This document shows, one piece after another, positions 37,396 through 47,396 of a DNA stretch of 64,000 nucleotides; position 1 is the first letter of the stretch; every line of letters starts with the position of its first letter. The notes beneath the pieces are model-generated. The model was not told the DNA's origin. It worked only from the letters and a program-made list of their open reading frames with translations, and did not search any database. A program made the translations under genes and the position numbers. Source of the DNA: Inia geoffrensis (taxonomy: Eukaryota > Chordata > Mammalia > Artiodactyla > Iniidae); the NCBI GenBank assembly GCA_036417435.1, contig CM070901.1:8158001-8222000 (forward strand), given 5' to 3'.

Positions 37396-37785
37396 CTTTG
37401 GTTAGAGATTAGACTGCGCTAGGTTGTAAACACGGCTATGAGAGGTGAAATCTATGTCCCCTCTTCTTAAATCCAGACATATCTCATGCCTTACTTTGAC
37501 CAATAGCATGGGTGAGAACGACAAGAGTCTAGAACTTGAGGCCTTGCATCTCTTGCTCTCACCTTCTTAGGACCTTGAGACTATCCTGCTGTGCAAAAAC
37601 CCAATTCAGCCACAACTGGAAGAAGAGAAGCCAGATAGAGGACAACAGATTTGCCTTAGCCAAAACCAGCATCAACTGCCAGACAGATTAAGTGAGGCCA
37701 CTGTGGACCCGGCACACCCAGTCGAGCTGTTAAACGTCTGCAGCCACCAGAGTTCTCCCCAGCTAGGCCAGAAGAATCCCCTAAA
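37396..37785 (+). repeat. second, truncated MLT1-type LTR
   Basis: Repeats the MLT1 order: 'catatctcatgccttactttgaccaatagcatggg', 'gaacttgaggccttgcatctcttgctctcacc', 'cagccaccag'. It lacks the typical 3' end, so it is truncated. It lies in tandem with the first LTR. Confidence 0.65.
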
Positions 37786-37799
37786 GAAAACTTTGTATA

Positions 37800-37978
37800 C
37801 GACCACTAGAGGACGCGCAAGAGAATATTCATAGCTGTATTGTTCATAAAATCAAAAGCTAAATACATACATAAAGGGAGGCGTCTGTCACAATACAATG
37901 GATAAATAATTGTGGTTATAATAAAATGCCGGCATATCCCATAGCAGTGAAAATGAATGAGCTAAAAACATTCTACCG
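37800..37978 (+). mobile_element. old L1 ORF2 3' fragment
   Basis: 'agaatattcatagctgtattgttcataaaatcaaaagct' and 'acaatggataaataattgtgg' correspond to the last part of L1 ORF2, which in intact copies reads KMFIAALF and then a 'DEWIKK' region. A short relic. Confidence 0.65.
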
Positions 37979-38830
37979 GGTGATGTCAGCTAGATGGCAC
38001 AGTAGGAAATCTCATCCTCAACTCTCCACAAAGAGACAGTAATTGGACAACTACCCACAAACAAAAATAGCTCTAGGAGAGCTCTGGAATCCAGTCAAGA
38101 AGCTACAGCAACGCAATAAAGAAAAAAAAAAAGAAGAAGAACTGCAACGAAAAGGCAGGAAGAGAAGTTTCATCTCACCTGCACCATCCTGTCCCCCAGG
38201 CCAGCATAGCTCAGCGCCAAAAGGGATCCCCTCCACTGGTGGGTTCCACTGGGCAGGCAGGAAGGAAAGTAAAGCAGGGTCAACATCCAACTCTCCCAGA
38301 CTCTCCAGGTGCTGCCTGAAGGACCTGCTGCAGTTGCATCCCATCAAGACCACTGGGGTGATGGGCATAGCAGAGGCATCTGGAGACAACTAGGAACAAA
38401 GAAGAAAGGCAGGGATATAAGAAGGGCAGGGCGACACCATGGGACCCTGTGGTCTGCTCTCAGGAGACCACAATAGCCTTTTCCCCGTGGGCCTGAACAG
38501 CCCTCGCAGTCACCACAGTCCCCCCTGCAACTTTCACCAATCAGGACCTGGGAGTGGACACAGCAGCCTGTTCTCAGAGGACCCCAGCAGCTTTCACCAC
38601 TGAGGAGGCTGCTGGTTAACAGCCATGGCATCTGCTGCAGATCCCCTGAAGCCTTCATCACTGAGGGAGCTGCAGTTTTTGTCCTCAGAGATCCCAGCTG
38701 CCTGAGCCGGTAGAACTCCCCTCGCCGGACCAGAAAAGCCCCAGCAAGTATCACCACAGGCATCCTGGCACTAAGATCCAGCACAGGTGGAGCTGGCCCT
38801 GCTGCCACCACTGGTTCTGGTTCTCTAAAC
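37979..38830 (+). mobile_element. L1M-type 5'UTR relic
   Basis: The opening ('agctagatggcacagtaggaaatctcatcctc', 'aattggacaactacccacaaacaaaaatagctctaggagagctctgg') resembles the 5' region of older L1 subfamilies. It is followed by an A-rich patch (38120-38145) and a GC-rich block with degenerate units of about 60 bp (see findings). Open frames in both directions (38043-38393 plus; 38051-38389 and 38344-38859 minus) have no domain, and their GC-rich repetitive origin explains them. Confidence 0.6.
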
Positions 38831-38834
38831 ATAC

Positions 38835-39545
38835 TCTTACCGTATGATCCAGCAACCATGCTCCTTGGTATTTACCCCCAAAGAACTGGAAACATGTCCA
38901 CACAAAAACATGCACACAGGTGTTCATAGCAATATTATTCAAAATTCCCCAAATCTGGAAGCAACCAAGACTTCTACTTCAGTAGAGGAATGGATGAATA
39001 AACTGTGGTACATCCAGACAATGGAATATTATTCAGCACTAAAAAGAAGTGAGCTATCCAACCTTGAAAAGTCACGAAGGAAACATAAATGCACACTACT
39101 AAGTGAAAGTCAATCACTACATACTGTATGATCCCAACTATACAAAAGTCTGGAAAAGACAAAACTGTGGAGACAGTAAAAAGATCAGCATTTGCCAGGG
39201 GTTGGGTAAGGGCAGGGTGGATGAATAGGCAGAGCCCAGAAAATTCTTAAGACAGTGAAAATACTCTGTTATGATACCATAATGATGGATACATGTAATT
39301 ATACATTTGTCCAAACCCACAGAAGGTACAGCACCATGAGTGAACCATAATGTGTACTATGGACTTTGAGTGATTCTGATGTGTGAATATAGTTCATCAA
39401 CTGTAATACCTATACCACTCTGGTGAGGGATGTTGATAACGGGAGAGGCTACACATGTGTGGAGGCAAGGGTATACAAGAAACTTCTATACCTTTCCCTC
39501 CATTATGCTGTAAACCAAAAGCTGCTCTAAAAAAAAATTTGTATT
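38835..39545 (+). mobile_element. old L1M ORF2 end and 3'UTR
   Basis: 'ccgtatgatccagcaaccatgctcc', 'atgcacacaggtgttcatagcaatattattc', 'acaatggaatattattcagcactaaaaag' are the end of L1 ORF2. The 3'UTR continues with 'gatggatacatgtaattatacatttgtcc' and 'ggtgagggatgttgataacgggag' and ends at an A run. Its frame is broken. Confidence 0.85.
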
Positions 39546-40415
39546 TAAAAAAAAAACAAAAAACAAGTGGGCAAAGGACCTAAATAGACACTTCTCAAAA
39601 GAAGAAATTCAAACGGCTAACAAGTTATGCAAAGGTGCTCAAAATCTCTGCTCATCAGGGAAATGCAAATCAAATCACAACGAGGTATCACCTCACCAGT
39701 CAGCATGGCTCGCATCAAAAATACAAAAGATAAATATTGATGAGCATGTGGAGAAAAGGGAAAGCTTGTACACTGCTGGTGGGGATGTAAATTGGTACAA
39801 CCATTATGGGAAATAATACGGAGCTTTCTCAAAAGCTTAAAACTAGAACTACCATATGATCCAGCAACTCCACTTCTGTGTATATATCCAAAATAATTGA
39901 AATCAGTATCTTGAAGAGATTATCTGTACCCCTATGTTTGTTGAAGCAGCTGGAGAACATTATGCTGCGTGAAATAGGCTAGACACAGGAAGGAAAATAC
40001 TGCATGATCTCACTTTGTGGAATGTAAAATAGTCAAAACTCATAGAAGCAGAGGAGAATGGTGGTTGCCAGACGCTGGGCAAGGGAGAAATGGGATGATC
40101 TTGGTGAAAGGTTATAAATTTTCAGTTAGGTAAACTGAACAAGTTATAAAGATGTAATGTGCAGCAAGGTGGGTATAGATAATGATATGCTATTGTATTC
40201 TTGAAATTTTCCAAGATGATACATTTTCAATTCAATCTTCTGGACACATGCACACAAAGCAGTTAACTATGTAGAGGTGATGGATATGTTCATTAGCTTG
40301 ACTCTGGTGGTATCTTCACAATACATGCATATATCAAAAAATAAGCTGTATACCTTAAATATTTATAATTTTTATATGTCAAAGATGTTTCAGTAAAGCT
40401 TTTTGTAAAAAAAGT
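39546..40415 (+). mobile_element. second old L1M ORF2 end and 3'UTR
   Basis: Starts again earlier in ORF2 ('gggcaaaggacctaaatagacacttctc', 'gcaaatcaaatcacaacgaggtatcacc', 'gtacactgctggtggggatgtaaattgg') and runs into a 3'UTR ('ggagaatggtggttgccagacgctggg', 'gatggatatgttcattagcttgactctgg'). The restart shows a separate L1 insertion joined to the previous one. The coding part is pseudogenic. Confidence 0.85.
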
Positions 40416-40596
40416 TTCTGCTAAGTAGTTTCAGTCATTAAAAGGAACCCTCAGCAACCAAACAATATGTAAAAATTACATGTATTAATGTCACCTTTCT
40501 TTTGGGATACTCACATTCCAAAAGAAGAAAGGCAAAAAAAGAAATGACATTACAGATAATATATAGAAAAAAAATTTAAACTGCATCATAATTTCT
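40416..40596. other. short unique segment with imperfect hairpin
   Basis: Contains an imperfect inverted repeat at about 40486-40552 (see findings). No named repeat recognised. Confidence 0.45.
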
Positions 40597-40773
40597 TTTT
40601 TTTAACATCTTTGTTGTAGTATAATTGCTTTACAATGTTGTGTTAATTTCTGCTGTATAACAAAGTGAATCAGCTATATGTATACATATATCCCCATAAT
40701 CCCTCCCTCTTGCGTCTCCCTCCCTTCCACCCCTCTAGGTGGTCACAAAGCACTGAGCTGACCTCCCCATGCG
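40597..40773 (-). mobile_element. 5'-truncated L1 3' end, minus strand
   Basis: This is the last ~175 bases of the same L1 type as the minus-strand full-length copy (T run, 'aacatctttgttgtagtataattgctttac', 'caaagtgaatcagctatatg', C-rich tract). A 16-base target-site duplication with one mismatch, TGCATCATaATTTCTT / TGCATCATcATTTCTT, lies at about 40582-40597 and 40774-40789. Confidence 0.88.
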
Positions 40774-40831
40774 TGCATCATCATTTCTTAAAAATAACTT
40801 TGACTATTTTTATTAATAATTTTTGTTTCTT

Positions 40832-41042
40832 GGGGCTTCCCTGGTGGCGCAGTGGTTGAGAGTCCGCCTGCCGATGCAGGCGACATGGGTCTGTGCCCCA
40901 GTCCAGGAAGATCCCACATGCCGCGGAGCGGCTGGGCCCGTGAGCCATGGCCGCTAAGCCTGCGCGTCCGGAGCCTGTGCTCCGCCACGGGAGAGGCCAC
41001 AACAGTGAGAGGCCCGCGTACTGAAAAATAATAATAATAATA
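40832..41042 (+). mobile_element. CHR-1-type SINE, copy 7
   Basis: Complete copy whose tail has become (AAT)n. The target-site duplication ATAATTTTTGtTTCTT / ATAATTTTTGcTTCTT (about 40816-40831 and 41043-41058) has one mismatch. Confidence 0.92.
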
Positions 41043-41058
41043 ATAATTTTTGCTTCTT

Positions 41059-41704
41059 AACATATATTCATTATGAAGATGTTAAAGCTAGAATTAAATA
41101 AAAGAAGAAAAATAAATACCTATAATCCCCACCTAGAGATAACTATTAACATTTAGTATTAAAATGTGTTCTATTAAAAGAAAAAAAAAAGAGAGAGAAA
41201 GAAAATGAACAAGTTATGGCTATATAGATAACTGTAGGTGAATATCAACAACATAATTGTTAGCAAGCAAATTATAGAATAAATATATGACCAAAAGTTC
41301 CAAAAACTTGCAAATCTAAATAATATATTGTGTTTGATGTGGGTAAATTACTATTCACTTATTATTATTTACCCTCTACATATAAAGTATATATATCCTT
41401 ATGTACATATTTCACAATAAAAACTAATGAAAAATTTTAAAAAGAAAGAATAATTAAAAACAAAACAGTCTCCTAAGACCTTATTACTTACCAGCAAATA
41501 ACAGTTCTGCCTAATAAAGTTTCTACTTGGGGGAATAAAAGAGCTCCATCAATGGGTTAAATTCATAATATTAATAATTTTAATGAATAAGTTTCTTACT
41601 AATATAAATAATTTATTAAATTCAAAAAATATATGAAAAAAATTTAGTCAAACAAAGCCATTTCATTGAACTGAACAACCAGAATTAATATGATCTATTC
41701 AGTT
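41059..41704. other. unique AT-rich sequence
   Basis: Very AT-rich, with an A/GA run at about 41179-41205. No gene or named repeat recognised. Confidence 0.4.
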
Positions 41705-43190
41705 TCTCCATTTAAAATTTTTCTAAAGTCTTATTGGTTTGTAGAGTTCATTGTATATTCTGAATAGAGCCCTTTGCCAGTTACTTTTATATAGTGACTG
41801 TGATGAATGGAAGTTTTAACTTAATGTATTCAAACACTCTTTATTTGGGGGGGGTCCTTTTTGTTTGTTTACTTCTTTAAGTATTATACCACTTCCCTGA
41901 AGTCAAAATATTTTTCCTTATTTTTTCCTAAGAGCATTAAAGATTTGCCTTTATATCTTAATATTTAATTCACTTGGGGCATGCTTTTTATATGTGGTAG
42001 TATTGAGGTGAAGTCCAATTTTTTTGTCCATATACAGGCATACATCAGTGATATTGCTGGTTCAATTCCAGACCACCACAATAAATACCACAATAAAGCA
42101 AGTCACACAAATTTTCAGTTTCCCGGTGCATGTAAAAGTTATGTTTACACCATACTGTAGCCTATTTTACACCATACTGTAGCCTATTATGCAATAGCAT
42201 TATATCTAAAAAATGCACATACCTTAATTTAAAAAATGCTAATTGCTAAAAAATGGTAAATATTGTCTGGGCCTCCAGAGAGTAGTTGTAATAATATCAA
42301 AGATAACCAATCACAGATCACCACAGCTAATATAATGATAAAGAAAAGGCTTGAAATATTGTGAGAATTATCAAAATGTGACACAGAGACATGAAGTAAG
42401 CAAACGCTGTTGGAAAAATGACGCCAAAACACTTGCTTGATGCAGGATTGCCACAACCTTCAATTTGTAAGCAATACAATATCTGTAAAGCACAATAAAG
42501 TGAGCAAAATAAAACGTGGTATGTCAACGGATTCTTAACTGGGGCAGCACCATTTATTCAGGTGTCCATCCGAAACCCCAAGGACCTGTGCCTCATCTTT
42601 GTCACATATGAACATGTCCATGTATTAGTAGATCTGATTTTTAGCTTTATATTTTGCTTGTAGTTTATGCCAACATCACACTGTCTTAATTATAATAAAT
42701 TTATAGTAACCCTTGACACGTGCTAGAGTTTTTCCTCTATTGTTTTGCTTCAGACTGTCTTGATGACTGTCAACCTTTCCATTTATATATACATAAATAT
42801 GAGCTTGTCAAGTTATATGATTCTGCTGGGATTTTGAAAGCAGTTGCATTACTCTAAGAATCAGAGGGGAATTTACATATTTTTAAAATTGGTCTTGAAT
42901 CTATAATCAAGATGGACTTCTTGATTTAGGTCTTCTTTATTGTCTCTCAATGTATTTTTATATTTTGCTCAGGAACGAACTGATGGATGTTCATTTAGAT
43001 TTATTTTAAGGAGTTTTATATTTCTAATGTCATTTTAAATTATTGATTTTTATAATTTTTTCCTAAATGTGAGTTGCTGGAATGTAGGGAAACGTTTATT
43101 TATTTTTATCTTAACGTTGTTAATTCAGTCTTGTAACTTAATCATCATGTAAATTCTAATAATTTATCTGTGTATGTGTGTATAATTTTC
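41705..43190 (-). mobile_element. old L1/HAL1-group LINE relic, minus strand, split by a Tigger element
   Basis: Both flanks of the Tigger-like insertion (41705-42034 and 42526-43190) read as antisense ORF2 of an ancient L1-group LINE: 'cattgtatattctgaatagagccctttgcc', 'cctgaagtcaaaatatttttcc', 'gtccatata' / 'gcagcaccatttattcaggtgtccatcc', 'ctggtcttgaatctataat'-like text. The frames are destroyed. The left and right parts join logically across the insertion. Confidence 0.65.
42035..42525 (-). mobile_element. Tigger-like non-autonomous DNA transposon
   Basis: The left end CAGGCATACATCAGTGATATTGC follows a TA dinucleotide, and the right end carries a matching decayed inverted end (ACGTGGTATG). 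The inner segments 'gaccaccacaataaa' and 'caatcacagatcacc' are shared with the Tigger1-like copy at 30794 in the opposite orientation. A 22-bp tandem duplication lies at about 42143-42186. No transposase remains. Confidence 0.7.
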
Positions 43191-43229
43191 CTACATTATA
43201 TCAGTTGTGAGAAATGAAATATTATTTTC

Positions 43230-44165
43230 TTCCAATCTTTGTACTCTTTCTTATTTCTGCTTTGCTGAATTACTTATGCTCTTTCATCCATTTATTCTAC
43301 ACATATTTACTGAACACCTATTATATGCCAGAAACTGTTCTAGGCACTTGGAATATATCAGAGAAAATAAAATGATAAACTATCCCTTTCCTCATAGAGT
43401 TTAAAATCTAGATAGCAATAAACACGAAACATATCACATACTAAATTATGCAGTGCATTAGAAGATGAAAATAATATGGAAAAAAGGAAAATGTTATAGA
43501 TAAGTCAGAGTACCTGGGCTTGGAAGAGGGGAGGGGAGAGAGAACAGGGAGCATTTTAAAATAAAGTGGCAAAGTCAAGGCTCACTGAGAAAGCAGCAAG
43601 CAATCAAGCAAACCATTGAAGGCAGTGAGGCATGAACCACAAGGATCCAGGAGGAAGAGCATCGCAGGCAGGGGGAAGAGCCAGTGCAAAGGCCCAGTTG
43701 GAGCAAAGTGACCACAAGAAAGTGCACCAGAAAGGCACAGAGGGGAGACAGGAGGCACATAGATCACGTGAGGCCTTGTAGGTCATTGCAAGTATTGAAC
43801 TTTAAAGAAATGGAGAATCACTGAGGGATGTGAGCAGAAAGGAGAGGTAAATTAACATATACAAGAAGGACTTCTCTAGATCCTTTGTAGAAATTAGCTC
43901 AGGGGCGACAAATGTAGCAGCAGAGAGCAGTTAAGAGATGCCCCAGTGATACAAGTAAAGATGCCAGTGGCCTCGACCAAAATCCTAACAGTGGAAGTGG
44001 CAGGAAGTAGCTGGATTTTGCACTGCATATAAAATTAAAGCCAACAAGGACTCATTACTGATTGTAAGAGAGGAGTCAAAGATGACACCAAGGTTTATGA
44101 CTAGAACAATTAGAAGGGTTAAATTGCCAATAATGAGAAATTCTAAGGTAGGAAATGCTAAGGAA
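43230..44165 (+). repeat. L2 LINE 3' region
   Basis: Good L2 wording over about 900 bp: 'tttactgaacacctattatatgccagaaactgttctaggcac', 'gtgcaaaggcccagttggagc', 'gaggccttgtaggtcattgc', 'aggagtcaaagatgacaccaaggtttatgac'. It is an ancient LINE remnant without an open frame. Confidence 0.8.
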
Positions 44166-44495
44166 AGACCAAATGTAACTTCAGAATATTTGTTTTTCTA
44201 TAACATCTTTAAAAATAGCTAACTTTTAAGTAACTATCAAAAATCAAAATATAAACATATTTTATAAAGCATGATAGAAGAAACAAAAAAGGAACCATAA
44301 AAATATCAATTAATAACTCTTATGATAGAATTAATGCCAAAAGATTTTTCTTTATTTATTCTAGCTTTATTGAGATCTATTTGACATACAAAATTGTGTA
44401 AGTTTAAGGATTACAATGTGATGATTCAATATATACCATATTTCCCTTGTGAAATGATTACAATAAGGTTACTTCTGAGGTTAATCCATTACTTC

Positions 44496-44871
44496 TGTTA
44501 AAAACAAAACAACTGGCCCAAAATGGAGCTACATATGCTAAGTCCAACATCACAAGAGACTTAATTAGTTTTGGCTCTCCGAGAAATGGAATCTTAAACC
44601 AGTCACTTAGGATCGCCTGATCAGCACTAGTTAGGTAATCTGCCTGATAGACACCTGCCATCCACCATAGAGAAAGTAACTTAGCAATGACCAGCCTGCA
44701 TTTTTACCTAGTATAACATCCTTGTTCTTGCTTACTTCTAAGTCTTTCATTTTGTACAGATCCTTGGAGCTCCCTTCTATCTGCTAGATTGGATGCTGCC
44801 CAATTCATAAATCATTGAATAAAACCAGTAAGATCTTTAATATTTACTCAATTGAGTTTTGTTTTTAAACA
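44496..44871 (+). mobile_element. solo-LTR-like element nested in old L1
   Basis: Begins TGTTAAAAACAAAAC and ends GTTTTGTTTTTAAACA, which are inverted relative to each other, and has a polyadenylation-like AATAAA at about 44818 near its right end. Old L1 3'UTR continues on both sides. TG...CA ends, size (about 376 bp) and the signal suggest a solo LTR, probably ERVL-like. A DNA transposon with terminal inverted repeats is the alternative. No clean target duplication was seen. Confidence 0.55.
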
Positions 44872-45183
44872 TCTCACATGGTTCCATTTTTTGTGCCTGT
44901 GATGAGGACATCTAAGATCTACTGTCTTGGCAACTTTCAAGCATACAATATTGTTAACTATATTAACTATAATTTACATTAAAGCCCTAGAACTTAATCA
45001 TCTTATAACTGCAAATTTGTACCTTTTGACCAATATCTTCCCATTTACCCTACTTCTCAGCCCCTAGCAACCACCAATCTATTCTTTGTATGAGTTCGAC
45101 TTTTTGAGATTCCACATATAAGTGAGAGCATACCGTATTTGTCTTTCTCTAACTTATCTCATTTAGCATAATGCCCTCCAAGT

Positions 45184-46735
45184 CTATCTATGTTGTCTCA
45201 AATGGCAGGAGTTCTTTCTCATAGCTGAAAAATATTCCACTGTAGATATAAACCAGATTTTCTTTATACATTCACTCATCAAGGGACACTTAGTTTGCTT
45301 CCATGCCTTGGTTATTGTAAATAATGCTGCAATAAACATAGGAATATAGGTATCGCTTTCAGATAAATATTCCACCTCATTCAAATATATACCCAGAAGT
45401 GGTATTGCCAGATGATACAGTAGTTCTATTTTTAAATTTTGAGAATCTTCATAATGTTTTCCATAATGTCTGTAACAATTTACATTTCCACCAACAGTGC
45501 ACAAGGGTTTCTTTTTTACCACATCCTCACCAACACTTGTTATCTCTTGTCTTTTTGATGCTAGCCATTCTAACAGCTGTGAGGTGAATACCTCCTTGTG
45601 ATTTTGATTTTCATTTTCCTGACAAGGTGAGCAACTTCTCATGTACCTGTTGGCCATCTGTATGTATATCATCTTTAGAAAAATATCTATTTGGGTACTT
45701 TGCCCATGTTTTAAATCAGATTATTGGGGCTTTATTGCTATTGAGTTGTATGAATGTCTATTATATTTTGGATATTAAACCCTTATAAGATATACGGTTT
45801 GCAAATATTTTCCCTCATTCTGTAGATTTCCTTTTCATTTTGTTGATTATTTCCTTCGCTGTGTAGAAGTCTTCTAGTTCGATGTAGTGCCACTATGGAT
45901 CTCTGCTTTTATTGCCTGTTTTTGGTATCATATCCAAGAAATCATTTGCAAAACCAATGTTAATTTGCTTTTTCTCTATGTTTTCTTCTAGAAGTTTTAT
46001 GATTTCAGATCTTATATTTAAGTCTTTAAATCATTTTGAGTTAATTCTTGTGAGTGCCGTAAGCTTTCTGTCAATCATGCTTTTGCGTGTGAATATCCAT
46101 TTATTCCAACATCCTATACTGAAGAGACTATCCTGTCCCCATGGCATGTTCTTGGCTCCCTTGTAAATATTAGATGACCATGTAGGCGTGGGTTACTTCT
46201 GGGTCCTTGATTCTGTTCCATTGCTTTATGTGTCTGATTTTTACTCCAGTAACATACTATTTTGATTACGATCATTTTGTAGTATAGTTTGATATTGAAG
46301 TGTGATGCCTCCAACTTTGTTTCTTCATCAAGATTGCTTTGGCCATTCAGGATCTTTTGTGATTTCATACGAATTTTAGGATTGATTTTTTTTTTTTTTT
46401 TTTACTTCTGTGAGAATGCCGTTGGAATTCTGATAGGGATCGCAATGAATCTATGCATCGCTTTGAGAAGGATGGATATTTTAACAATATTAATTCTTTC
46501 TATCTATGAACAAAGAATAGTCTTTCATTTTTTTGCATCTGCTTCAATTTCTATCATCAAAGTCTTATAGTTTTCAGTGTACAGGTCTTTCACCTTTTGT
46601 TAAACTTATTTCTAAGTATTTTATTGTTTTTAATGCTACTGTCAATATGATTGTGGTTTTTTTTTCTTCCAAATAGTTTGCTGTTGGTGCATACAAATGC
46701 AACTGACCTTTTGATGGTGATTTTGCATCCTGACA
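45184..46735 (-). pseudogene. L1M ORF2 relic (C-terminal half)
   Basis: The longest open piece, 45184-45672, contains [16 protein letters not shown] and [20 protein letters not shown], the same region as the C-terminus of intact L1 ORF2. A second piece lies at 46114-46368. The upstream part reaches the reverse-transcriptase domain near 46730, where homology stops. Many stops and frameshifts separate the pieces. This is an old, dead copy. Confidence 0.82.
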
Positions 46736-46871
46736 AATGAGACTACAGCCTAGTCCTCAGGGGTATAGAGCTATTTCCTTGTCTACAGCAGGGACCTTGT
46801 TCTGTCAGCTGCCTGGTGTGGGCCTGCCTTCTCAAAATTGCTCTCCTCAGTCTTGGTCTCCACTGGGGTTC
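46736..46871. other. short unique segment
   Basis: Between the old L1 and the ERV. Nothing recognised. Confidence 0.4.
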
Positions 46872-47374
46872 TGCTATCAGCAAAGCCCACTAACAATTCC
46901 CAGGGAATAAAAATAAATCTGGGTAATAAAATAAAGTCTAATCTTTTCTTTTCCTTTGTGCTTAGTCTAGTCTCGCTGGCTCACAGGGTCCCGCGTGCAG
47001 ACGCCTGGCACCCCGCCCTTCTGACCAGAACTCCTGGTGCGAAAAGGCTGCTCCGGGACCTCAGCTCAGGGTCCTGTGTAGATGCTGCACACAACACTGC
47101 AATCTGGGGTGTGAGCAGCACTGCTGCCCCCCTACCCTTGACTCCCAAGAACTCTGTCCCCTCCCCACTGATGATAATGTAATAAAGCAGCACCACCCAC
47201 AGCCTGTCGGGGAAGCCTGTCTTCTAGAGCACAAGCTCATACCTCTCCATTCTTTGACTAAAGAATAAAGCTTTACTCTCTGTTTCTGAACCAAATTCAG
47301 TCTTTTTCTACTGGCTCGTACAACACTGGGCAAAAGGACCCTTATTGGGGCCCAACTTGAAAGGGTCAGTGACA
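46872..47374 (+). repeat. 5' LTR of the ERV
   Basis: Starts with TG, ends with CA and matches the 3' LTR in order throughout ('cagcaaagcccactaacaattcccag', 'tttgtgcttagtctag', 'ggctcacagggt', 'cctcagctcagg'). AATAAA at about 47264-47269 is the likely polyadenylation signal. Compared with the 3' LTR it lacks about 53 bp in the middle and has a shorter T run. Confidence 0.88.
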
Positions 47375-47376
47375 AA

Positions 47377-47396
47377 ATTTTGGTGACCCAGATGGG
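47377..47396 (+). other. probable primer binding site of the ERV
   Basis: A TTTTGGTGACCCAGATGGGA segment follows the 5' LTR after two bases, the expected place and style (TGG start) for tRNA priming. The tRNA is not assigned with confidence. Confidence 0.55.

Larger units (their letters stand above)
44340..46735 (-). mobile_element. old L1M element, minus strand, with nested LTR-like insert
   Basis: The 3'UTR lies at the left ('attctagctttattgagatctatttgacatac') and ORF2 extends rightward into the reverse-transcriptase region, with the 5' part missing. It is decayed but recognisable throughout, including the 3' ORF2 piece at 45184-45672. A solo-LTR-like element interrupts the 3'UTR at 44496-44871. 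Confidence 0.85.

Noticed and set aside
38344..38859. 171-codon minus-strand open frame
   Set aside because: It lies in the GC-rich L1M 5'UTR-like relic with degenerate repeats. No recognisable domain, and another frame is open on the other strand over part of it.
108..41042. Recurrent near-identical units resembling a dispersed repeat system or CRISPR-like array
   Set aside because: The units are full SINEs with A tails and individual target-site duplications, separated by thousands of bases, in a mammalian genome.
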